NCBI GenBank assembly: GCA_015493405.1
Contig: WGDF01000122.1
Location: 1-7,082 of the forward strand
Source: Flavobacteriaceae bacterium
GTDB lineage: Bacteria > Bacteroidota > Bacteroidia > Flavobacteriales > Flavobacteriaceae
Length of the DNA: 7,082 bases
Direction of reading: 5' to 3'
Part shown: in pieces, positions 1 to 5,390 of the stretch
Layout: every line of letters begins with the position of its first letter
Position numbering within the stretch: the stretch's first letter is position 1
Notes under the pieces: model-generated
The model's database searches: none
Told to the model about the DNA's origin: nothing
What the model saw: the letters and a program-made list of their open reading frames with translations, nothing else
Translations under genes and position numbers: made by a program

Positions 1-1
1 C

Positions 2-160
2 TTGGATACAGTGCCAATGTCCTTTATTTTAAAGGAGTCGGATAATGACTTATTTACTGGAACTTTGAGCAATTTATATTGGTTTAGTTTTATCGTTTCA
101 ATCATTTTATTTGCAAAAGGCTTTGCCGGATATTTTATCAAAACAATAATAGAAAAATAA
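2..160 (+). CDS. C-terminal end of a membrane-associated protein (5' partial)
   Basis: The reading frame is open from base 2 and ends in TAA at 158-160, giving 52 residues; the start lies outside the window. The first 20 or so residues are mixed and polar (around LKESDNDLFTG). They are followed by a hydrophobic stretch of about 20 residues, rich in F, I, L, W and Y with one internal lysine (from about NLYWFSF to AGYFI), and the protein ends in the basic tail KTIIEK. This fits a last transmembrane helix with a short charged cytoplasmic end. The family cannot be recognised from this fragment. It lies on the same strand as the next operon and ends 51 bases before its first ATG. A promoter-like box sits in that gap, so it may be a separate upstream unit or may read through. 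A chance open frame is possible, but the clean hydrophobic pattern argues for a real gene. Confidence 0.5.
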   Translation: MDTVPMSFILKESDNDLFTGTLSNLYWFSFIVSIILFAKGFAGYFIKTIIEK

Positions 161-199
161 ATACGTTTTTAAGATTTAATAGCGCATAAAAAAATACAC

Positions 200-207
200 T
201 ACTTTTG
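200..207 (+). promoter_or_regulatory. Bacteroidota-type -7 promoter box for the SPFH operon
   Basis: TACTTTTG matches the TAnnTTTG consensus of the Bacteroidota primary sigma factor exactly. It ends only 4 bases before the ATG at 212, so transcription would start at or very near the start codon. No clear TTG/TTTG -33 element is seen about 19 bases upstream, which lowers confidence. A match to this short motif can arise by chance in AT-rich DNA. Confidence 0.45.
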
Positions 208-211
208 ACTT

Positions 212-412
212 ATGGGAAATCCTTTTAAAAAAATAACCAAAAATGCAATTAATAGCAAAAAAGATTGGAGCGGTAATAAAACATCAAAAACCGAAACTAG
301 AAAATGCGAAAATTGTGGGGCACCAAGACCCAAAGACACCAATTTAACGACTTGTGATTATTGTGGTTTTAAGTTTATGACTATTGATATCGAAATTAAA
401 ACAGATAACTAA
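212..412 (+). CDS. Small zinc-ribbon protein
   Basis: This is a 66-residue protein with one recognisable element: a zinc ribbon formed by C32-x2-C35-G and C48-x2-C51-G, twelve residues apart. The roughly 30 residues before it are strongly basic and polar (many K, N, S, T), and the tail after the second knuckle is short and acidic/basic mixed. There is no signal peptide or membrane segment, so it is expected in the cytoplasm. The start is well fixed: an in-frame TGA lies at 206-208, only one codon (CTT) separates it from the ATG, and the next in-frame Met is residue 56. Its TAA overlaps the next ATG by one base (TAATG), which suggests translational coupling. It is the first gene of the SPFH operon. 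Zinc ribbons of this kind mediate protein or nucleic-acid contacts; the actual partner is unknown, though the zinc-ribbon protein upstream of the SPFH gene in Bacillus ydjGHI is a reasonable parallel. Confidence 0.8.
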   Translation: MGNPFKKITKNAINSKKDWSGNKTSKTETRKCENCGAPRPKDTNLTTCDYCGFKFMTIDIEIKTDN

Positions 413-1257
413 TGTTTGGATATAATAAAAAAAAAGAAAACAAACAGCCTCCCGAATTTCTAGTATTGGTTGAAAAATGGGATAGTTTTTTGAAAAAAAT
501 TGAAGCCCGATTTAACGAATCTTTGTTCCCTGCTGAAGAAGCGGTACTAGACCAGTTAGAAGAAGGAAACTATGATATGAACTCAAATATGACCGCTTGG
601 AGTGGTATAAAAGCGCAATTGCTTCAACTGGCTGATAAAATTGAAACCACTTTTGTCACAAAAGTTAAACCTCAAATGTTGGAATATATTGAGCCATGGG
701 AACTTATAGAACAAGAACAAAAAGGCGTAAAACTTAAAGAATCTTTCAGACCCAAATTGCAACGGATTGAGATTATTTTGGAAGGAAAAGTCGCTCAAAA
801 ATATTATGACTATGCTATTGAATTTCTAAACCAAGATTTTCACTGTACCCAATGTGGGGGAAAATTGGAAATAAAAAAAGATATTTTTCGCTCACATTAC
901 GTCGTTTGTAATTATTGCAATTCTACAAATACTTTTACACCCAGCAATAAAATAACTGAGTTACGCTGGGTGGTAGATCAAATTGCCAAGTATAAGGCCC
1001 TAAAAGAATGGGATGAAAAAGAAGCAGCGAGAAAAACCTGTAAAGCAATTCGATCTCCAAAAGAAGCTAATGATTTTACAAAATTAAAACACGCTTATGA
1101 CAACTGGGAAACAAAAGAAAAAGCATTTTGGACCAAATATTTTACTGAAAGAGCAGAATATGTTTCAGATTATAAAGATACAATAGCACACGATGTCAAA
1201 GTTAAAATGGAACTTTTCTTTTATGATGACAGAAAAAGAAGTGAATTACAATATTAA
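412..1257 (+). CDS. Helical protein with central zinc ribbon, SPFH-operon partner
   Basis: This 281-residue protein has no recognised family name. Three parts can be seen. Residues 1-140 are charged and probably mostly helical, with many E, K, L and aromatic residues. Residues 143-177 form a zinc ribbon with C145-x2-C148-GG and C166-x2-C169, seventeen residues apart. Residues 180-281 are again helical, charged and rich in K, E and W/Y, perhaps coiled coil. No signal peptide or transmembrane segment is present, so a soluble cytoplasmic protein is likely. The ATG shares its first base with the stop codon of the preceding zinc-ribbon gene, fixing the start and implying coupled translation. The following gene begins 32 bases downstream with no promoter box between. 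Two helical arms around a zinc ribbon suggest a scaffold or adaptor within the SPFH module; this is inference. The symmetrical arrangement is not typical of an enzyme, and no catalytic motif was seen. Confidence 0.85.
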   Translation: MFGYNKKKENKQPPEFLVLVEKWDSFLKKIEARFNESLFPAEEAVLDQLEEGNYDMNSNMTAWSGIKAQLLQLADKIETTFVTKVKPQMLEYIEPWELIEQEQKGVKLKESFRPKLQRIEIILEGKVAQKYYDYAIEFLNQDFHCTQCGGKLEIKKDIFRSHYVVCNYCNSTNTFTPSNKITELRWVVDQIAKYKALKEWDEKEAARKTCKAIRSPKEANDFTKLKHAYDNWETKEKAFWTKYFTERAEYVSDYKDTIAHDVKVKMELFFYDDRKRSELQY

Positions 1258-1289
1258 AATAAAAATACAGCAATAAAAATTAAATAAGT

Positions 1290-1847
1290 ATGAAAATTAA
1301 CGGAATAGATTTTAAAGATTATGCACTGGCATCAGCCAATTCAGCAAACGGGATGTCTGACGAATTAATTGCAAAAGTATTTGGTATGGAAGTGCCCGTT
1401 TGGCAAGAAACTAGAGACCAATGGAATGCAAAAATGGCTGAATTATCTCCCGATGATATGAAATTTTTTGGTGAAGTATTTATGAATCCTAAACAAGGTA
1501 AATTTGCCCATGTCGAAGGTGCCGCATCAGGGCCTGAAGAAGTCCTAAAAAAATATCCTGAATGGAGCGACCATGTCAAAATAGAACGACATTATGCTAT
1601 AGCAGAAGAAGTTGGAATTCAATTGGATATTCAAAAAGAATATGGTATTTCTATGACCGAATATGCACAGTTGGGGATGTATTGGGCCGGCAAAATGCAA
1701 AAAGCAGTAGAAGAACGAAATGATAATCCTGAAAGAATGGACGAGCTCTTGGACGAACACGCCGCCCTTATGAAAAAATTGGAAGATTATTTTAGAGCAC
1801 TGTATAAAGATCAAAATACAGGTATCGGTGATGATATTGATTTTTAA
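1290..1847 (+). CDS. Uncharacterised DUF6620-like protein
   Basis: This 185-residue acidic soluble protein begins with MKINGIDFKDYALASAN, a pattern I associate, from memory and tentatively, with the uncharacterised family DUF6620. Early motifs include NGMSDELIAKVFGMEVPVW, where a helix is followed by a short hydrophobic strand-like turn, and SPDDMKFFGEVF. The later half (about 100-172) is predicted helical, with a heptad-like stretch in the last 40 residues before an acidic tail ending in DDIDF. There is no cysteine, signal peptide or membrane segment. It lies 32 bases after the zinc-ribbon gene and 27 bases before the SPFH gene, so it is almost certainly co-transcribed with them. Only an A-rich leader precedes the ATG, as is usual in Bacteroidota. 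No biochemical function is known to me. The N-terminal helix-turn could be mistaken for a DNA-binding fold, but I see no basis for claiming that. Confidence 0.85.
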   Translation: MKINGIDFKDYALASANSANGMSDELIAKVFGMEVPVWQETRDQWNAKMAELSPDDMKFFGEVFMNPKQGKFAHVEGAASGPEEVLKKYPEWSDHVKIERHYAIAEEVGIQLDIQKEYGISMTEYAQLGMYWAGKMQKAVEERNDNPERMDELLDEHAALMKKLEDYFRALYKDQNTGIGDDIDF

Positions 1848-1874
1848 AAGATGCAATAATATAAAACATAAAAG

Positions 1875-2870
1875 ATGAATATTTCCAATCAATTCAAATC
1901 AGTTATACAATGGAAAGATCCTAGGTCAGATGAATTATTTATAAAATTTACCGATAATGGCGATGAAATAAAAAACGCCTCAAAACTCATTTTGCAACCG
2001 GGACAAGGCTGCATTCTAACCTACGAAGGTAAGGTGATAGGTGTTTTTGAAGAAGAAGGTATGTATGACTTAAAATCGGATAATACGCCTTTCATAACTA
2101 CGATTAAAAAATTCCTTTCACTTCGTGAAGGCAGTGAGTACATTATGGGGATTTGGTTTTATAGAAAAGCTGACATCTTAAATATGCGCTGGGGCACTCG
2201 TGTACCCATAGCATATACAGACCCTATATACACCTTCCCTATATTACTTTCCGCATTTGGCAATTATAGCATTAAGATTACGACGCCCAAAAGTTTTTTT
2301 GCTAATATAATTGCAGGACAAGAGGTGTTTTGTCATCACGATTTAAAAGAAATCTTTTTATCTAGAATAACTCAAAACATCACAGATTATCTTGCCAATG
2401 CTAAATTTTCTTATGTAGATATTGACAGTAATTTAAATTCTATTGCAGAGGAGGTGAGAATTAAAACCAAAAGTGTTTTTAATGATCTAGGGTTTGAAGT
2501 AATAGATTTTAGAATGGAAGGAACGCAATTTGATAAAGAAACTTTAGATAGAATTGCAAAGATATCTGATGTTCAAGCGCAGGTCTTATCAGCGAAAATT
2601 GCAGGAATAGACTATACTGAACATCAAAAATTACAAGCCATGCGGGATGCAGCAAACAACCAAACGGGAAATGCAGGAATAATAATGGGAATGAATACAG
2701 GAGTCGGAGCAAGTAATTTAATGAATAGTGATGCTAACCAGCAAGCAAACTCACAACAAGAAGAAAATCCTATGGGTCGATTAAAGAAACTCAAAGAACT
2801 GTTCGAAATGGAACTTATTACTGAAACGGAATATACCGAAAAGAAAAAAAACATCTTAGATTCGATGTGA
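1875..2870 (+). CDS. SPFH (stomatin/prohibitin) protein, YdjI class, with SHOCT-like tail
   Basis: This 331-residue protein is a membrane-surface scaffold candidate. Residues 8-75 resemble the start of YdjI-class ('virion core'/COG4260) SPFH proteins: an opening IQWKDP, then a strand-rich section around LILQPGQGCILTYEGK and the G-x-YDL-x3-NTPF turn. A second landmark is MRWGTRVPI-x-YTDP at 104-116. The SPFH core continues to about 245, with helical AEEVRIKTKS and the typical late strand-helix LGFEVIDFRMEG. Residues 258-298 are a low-complexity linker rich in N, Q, G, M and S. Residues 299-328 (PMGRLKKLKELFEMELITETEY and following) look like a SHOCT domain, a short helical oligomerisation/tethering module. 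Family members associate with the inner membrane without a true transmembrane span, and none is seen here. Bacillus YdjI, by contrast, ends in a zinc ribbon. This is the last gene of the operon. SPFH assignment is strong; the envelope-stress role is inferred by analogy with pspA-ydjGHI. Confidence 0.88.
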   Translation: MNISNQFKSVIQWKDPRSDELFIKFTDNGDEIKNASKLILQPGQGCILTYEGKVIGVFEEEGMYDLKSDNTPFITTIKKFLSLREGSEYIMGIWFYRKADILNMRWGTRVPIAYTDPIYTFPILLSAFGNYSIKITTPKSFFANIIAGQEVFCHHDLKEIFLSRITQNITDYLANAKFSYVDIDSNLNSIAEEVRIKTKSVFNDLGFEVIDFRMEGTQFDKETLDRIAKISDVQAQVLSAKIAGIDYTEHQKLQAMRDAANNQTGNAGIIMGMNTGVGASNLMNSDANQQANSQQEENPMGRLKKLKELFEMELITETEYTEKKKNILDSM

Positions 2871-3011
2871 ACCAACCTTACTGCAGAATTATTTTTGCTG
2901 GTGCCTTATTATTGGAGTTCCTCTACCGAAAATACGGCTTACGCAATTTTCAAAAATCTAGGATTTTAAATCCAAATAAAAAATTAAATTAAAGTAAGAT
3001 GAGCCCACTAT

Positions 3012-3041
3012 AAAAAAACAAGGACTAAAAAATTAAGCCTT
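3012..3041 (-). terminator. Candidate intrinsic terminator of the S66 peptidase gene
   Basis: Read on the minus strand, the bases just after the stop codon form AAGG, a C/U mismatch, then UUAA pairing with UUAG and CCUU (one U-G pair), with a four-U loop. This is followed by G and seven Us (the A-run at 3012-3018). The hairpin abuts the stop codon directly. The stem is weak and contains a mismatch, so this is a moderate call. Confidence 0.5.
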
Positions 3042-4049
3042 TTACTTCTGCTCAAAAACAACCTTATCTTCAGTAACTTTTAAAATTGCCTTTCGACCAA
3101 AAATGATTACTCTATTATCAATAATATGACCGGCAGGAAAGCCGAAAACAACCGGATATTTTTTATCTTTAACATGTTTCAAAATCAATTGCTTGACCGT
3201 TTCTCCTATATAATCATCATCTTTTTTAACGCCGGTTCCACCTATAATAAGGCCCTTTAAATGTGTAAAATAACCGGCATTTTTCAAAGCATAAATCATC
3301 CGGTCATAAGAATAGGTGTATTCCCCGACATCTTCCAAAAATAAAATTTTACCATCTGTATTAATCTGATATTTAGATCCTAACAAACTCACTAACAGAG
3401 AGATATTACCACCTACAACTACCGCTTTAGCTTGTCCGTTAATATTCAAACTATCAGATTCTATTTCATAATGTAACTTTTTCCCTTTCAAAAAATCATA
3501 CAAACTTTTAATAGCCCATGTTCTTTTTGGGGTCGGATGGGTCAAGCTTATGGGCATAATCGCATGCACCGATTGAAATCCTTGTTGATGCAATACACTA
3601 TGTAATACAGTTATATCGGAAAAACCAATCAGCCACTTGGGATGCCTTCTGAATTTATCAAATTTTAAACTGTCAATAATGCGTACACTTCCATATCCCC
3701 CTCTAGCACACCAAATCACTTTGATAGCGGGATCGTCCAAAGCTTGTTGCAAATCTTTAAATCGCTCGGCATCAGTTCCGGCAAATACAAAATGCTGTCG
3801 GTAAAGATTGGAACTGTATTTAGGGACCAATCCCCATAATCGCAAAAGAGAATCCGATCGTTTCATATATGCTTTTTCAGCCACTACATTACCGGCCGGT
3901 GCAATATATAAAACGGTATCTCCGGATTTAACAGTCGGCGGGGCTTGCCAATGATGGGGCTGTTTATACTGTGAAACAGCGGGAGAAACACTTTTACAGG
4001 ACCAAGCCAAAATGACAATGGGGACCAACAATAAGAAGATTTTTTTCAT
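3042..4049 (-). CDS. Predicted lipoprotein LD-carboxypeptidase, peptidase family S66
   Basis: This 335-residue protein belongs to the LdcA/MccF family, serine peptidases that typically remove the terminal D-Ala from the L,D-linked tetrapeptide of peptidoglycan; MccF relatives hydrolyse microcin C. The visible landmarks are APAG (50-53), ARGGYGSVRIID (115-126), IGFSDIT with likely nucleophile Ser144, FLEDVGEYTYSYDR with likely Glu239, and FGFPAGH with likely His308, so the Ser-Glu-His triad appears complete. The conserved fold begins near residue 41. Before it lies a lysine start, a hydrophobic stretch and Cys18 in LAWSC, reading as a relaxed lipoprotein signal peptide. Mature length would be about 318, close to the usual 300. 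Cys18 is followed by KSVS rather than an acidic cluster, so export to the cell surface is not suggested and periplasm-facing anchoring is likelier. It is transcribed alone, convergent with the SPFH operon. A weak promoter-like TAATTTTA lies just upstream. Classical LdcA is cytoplasmic, so the lipoprotein form is the odd point. Confidence 0.9.
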   Translation of the reverse strand: MKKIFLLLVPIVILAWSCKSVSPAVSQYKQPHHWQAPPTVKSGDTVLYIAPAGNVVAEKAYMKRSDSLLRLWGLVPKYSSNLYRQHFVFAGTDAERFKDLQQALDDPAIKVIWCARGGYGSVRIIDSLKFDKFRRHPKWLIGFSDITVLHSVLHQQGFQSVHAIMPISLTHPTPKRTWAIKSLYDFLKGKKLHYEIESDSLNINGQAKAVVVGGNISLLVSLLGSKYQINTDGKILFLEDVGEYTYSYDRMIYALKNAGYFTHLKGLIIGGTGVKKDDDYIGETVKQLILKHVKDKKYPVVFGFPAGHIIDNRVIIFGRKAILKVTEDKVVFEQK

Positions 4050-4086
4050 AATCTAAAATTATAAAAAATTATGATTTTTGAGGCTT

Positions 4087-4119
4087 AAAAAAGCCGAATT
4101 TTTAAAAAAAATCCGGCTT
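4087..4119 (-). terminator. Intrinsic terminator of the unrecognised minus-strand gene
   Basis: On the minus strand AAGCCG (4119-4114) pairs with CGGCTT (4096-4091). The stem continues through one G-T pair, one A-T pair and five T-A pairs to a three-base loop, giving a 13-pair stem. A U-run follows immediately (six T, counting the last two stem bases). It begins 25 bases after the TAG stop and lies 37 bases before the ATG of the S66 gene, so it separates the two minus-strand genes into different transcription units. There is no T-run on the plus-strand side, so it is one-directional. Confidence 0.85.
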
Positions 4120-4144
4120 ACAATTTATAAACTTATAACAAAAG

Positions 4145-5215
4145 CTAAGCAATAGCCATAGCCGATTCCGGTTTTTGTTCTGTTATTCTGAAATTTTGAG
4201 CCGTTTCAGGTACTTTAACTATTTTTCTTTTGGTTACCCAACGTTCCGGTAATTGCACTTCCCTATCGTGAATATGAATGGTTGTAGGCTTAATGGAAGT
4301 TTGATAAGTTAATAAAATGCCATATTCAGGGTTGCCAAATTTGTTATAATATTCTGCTGGACCGTCAACTTGTAAGTTGCGGTAAGGGCCGGGCAAGTAA
4401 ATGCGTTTGGCATATTCTCTTTTTCTAGAAGGTAAAAAGTAAGTCAACCATATAATTTTACCGGGACCTTTGTAGCGATCTTCAGTCGGAATATAAGTAT
4501 CGGCTTTATCTTCAGCCGGCATAATTTTATCAATAAATGCTTTGGCACTGGCATCATCTCCTACATCAGCCAAATCATATTGAGCATCAAAATTACTGAC
4601 CTCGGCAATCATATTAAATAATTGTAAAGAACGATCTGTTTCAACATTAATCAAATCGTCTATTTGAGTTAAAGTTTCTTCTGAAAAATGCTTGGTAAAA
4701 CTTTCCAAATGTGGTAAAGCAGCCAATACATCAATTGATTTTTTTAGTTTGTTAAGACAATTCGCATCTTCACAAACTAATGCGGCGCCACGTATATTAC
4801 AAAATAATTGTCGCATCTGTTCTAAAATAGCAGTCGATAATTCCATTTGGATAATAGAATCATTCAGTTCATGCACTATTTGTTCCGGAATTTCTTTTAA
4901 ACTAGCGGCAATATCATTATCATGCTCGCCCCAGGGTTTATAAGTCACATCAAAGCCTTTATATTTTGCAATATAATTAGCTTCATTTACCGTAACATAA
5001 TCTTCGGCCATAGCCCGTTCCCGAACTTTTTCTATTTCATCACCAAATTTGTCTTTCCAAAAGGGAGAATAGGTCAAGGTGCAAAGGTAATCACTACGTT
5101 TTTTGAGTTCTACTAACTCAGCTTCTGAATCTACATTCAGCATTTCGTCTCTAATAATGCAGTTAATACGACTGATATCATCAATGGTATTAACTTTACC
5201 GTAAATGTGTCCCAT
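4145..5215 (-). CDS. Unrecognised 356-residue cytoplasmic protein
   Basis: I do not recognise this family. With a start at 5215 the protein has 356 residues. There is no signal peptide or transmembrane stretch. Residues 1-100 are mixed helix and strand and contain the aromatic-rich TYSPFW-KDKF segment (48-57). Residues 105-235 look helical, with three cysteines close together (C139, C148, C153), possibly but not clearly metal binding. Residues 245-345 are strand-like and rich in proline and aromatics (GPGKIIWLTYFLP, YLPGPYRN), with a tail of positively charged strands. The frame stays open upstream to an ATG at 5302, adding 29 residues with a CPFC pair. I prefer 5215 because that extension looks less protein-like and a near-match promoter box (TAAACTTTG, one base longer than TAnnTTTG) lies at 5251-5259 on this strand. 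The gene is divergent to metG and has its own strong terminator. The downstream S66 gene is a separate unit. Confidence 0.8.
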   Translation of the reverse strand: MGHIYGKVNTIDDISRINCIIRDEMLNVDSEAELVELKKRSDYLCTLTYSPFWKDKFGDEIEKVRERAMAEDYVTVNEANYIAKYKGFDVTYKPWGEHDNDIAASLKEIPEQIVHELNDSIIQMELSTAILEQMRQLFCNIRGAALVCEDANCLNKLKKSIDVLAALPHLESFTKHFSEETLTQIDDLINVETDRSLQLFNMIAEVSNFDAQYDLADVGDDASAKAFIDKIMPAEDKADTYIPTEDRYKGPGKIIWLTYFLPSRKREYAKRIYLPGPYRNLQVDGPAEYYNKFGNPEYGILLTYQTSIKPTTIHIHDREVQLPERWVTKRKIVKVPETAQNFRITEQKPESAMAIA

Positions 5216-5231
5216 AATATTAAGTTTTAAG

Positions 5232-5248
5232 ATTGATAAAAAATCAAT
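5232..5248 (-). repeat. Short AT-rich perfect inverted repeat before the unrecognised gene
   Basis: ATTGAT (5232-5237) and ATCAAT (5243-5248) are exact reverse complements around a five-base A loop. If translation begins at 5215, this lies 17 to 33 bases before the start codon and could form a weak hairpin in the leader. It could also be an operator or a chance AT palindrome. Confidence 0.4.
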
Positions 5249-5291
5249 TTCAAAGTTTATTCCATAAGAGCAAAAGGGACAAAACGGCTGA

Positions 5292-5357
5292 TTTTGAGTC
5301 ATTTTGACACAAAAAATTTAATCTAATTGTCAAAAAATCGGTTTTAACATCTCAAAA
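5292..5357. repeat. Nested inverted repeats in the divergent metG control region
   Basis: An outer pair TTTTGAG (5292-5298) and CTCAAAA (5351-5357) encloses an inner pair TTTTGACA (5302-5309) and TGTCAAAA (5328-5335), both perfect in the bases listed. The left-hand arms also form a 10-base near-direct repeat (ATTTTGAgtC then ATTTTGAcaC, starting at 5291 and 5301). A further CTCAAAA occurs at 5395-5401 in the metG start. The set lies between two divergent genes, so an operator for a dimeric regulator is possible. Chance in AT-rich DNA cannot be excluded. Confidence 0.4.
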
Positions 5358-5364
5358 CTTATTG

Positions 5365-5372
5365 TATTTTTG
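5365..5372 (+). promoter_or_regulatory. Bacteroidota-type -7 promoter box of metG
   Basis: TATTTTTG matches TAnnTTTG exactly and ends 18 bases before the metG ATG at 5391, so a short leader of roughly 10-14 bases is expected. No convincing -33 TTG is found at the usual distance; the nearest TTG (5327-5329) is too far. The leader before the ATG is A-rich with no Shine-Dalgarno sequence. Confidence 0.5.
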
Positions 5373-5390
5373 TATTTCAAAATAGAAAAG

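Noticed and set aside
583..798. Minus-strand open frame inside the zinc-ribbon scaffold gene, and similar frames opposite other genes
   Set aside because: They lie antisense to well-supported genes and show the low-complexity, F/L-rich look of antisense frames in AT-rich DNA.
2953..2975. Plus-strand terminator after the SPFH gene (AAAATC-TAG-GATTTT, or GGATT-TTA-AATCC)
   Set aside because: Two short AT-rich hairpins compete for the same bases and neither is followed by a T-run. The end of the operon transcript cannot be placed.
2871..3041. Possible small gene between the convergent SPFH and S66 genes
   Set aside because: The only ATG seen on the plus strand (2999) stops after four codons, and the rest is AT-rich spacer with the S66 terminator hairpin.
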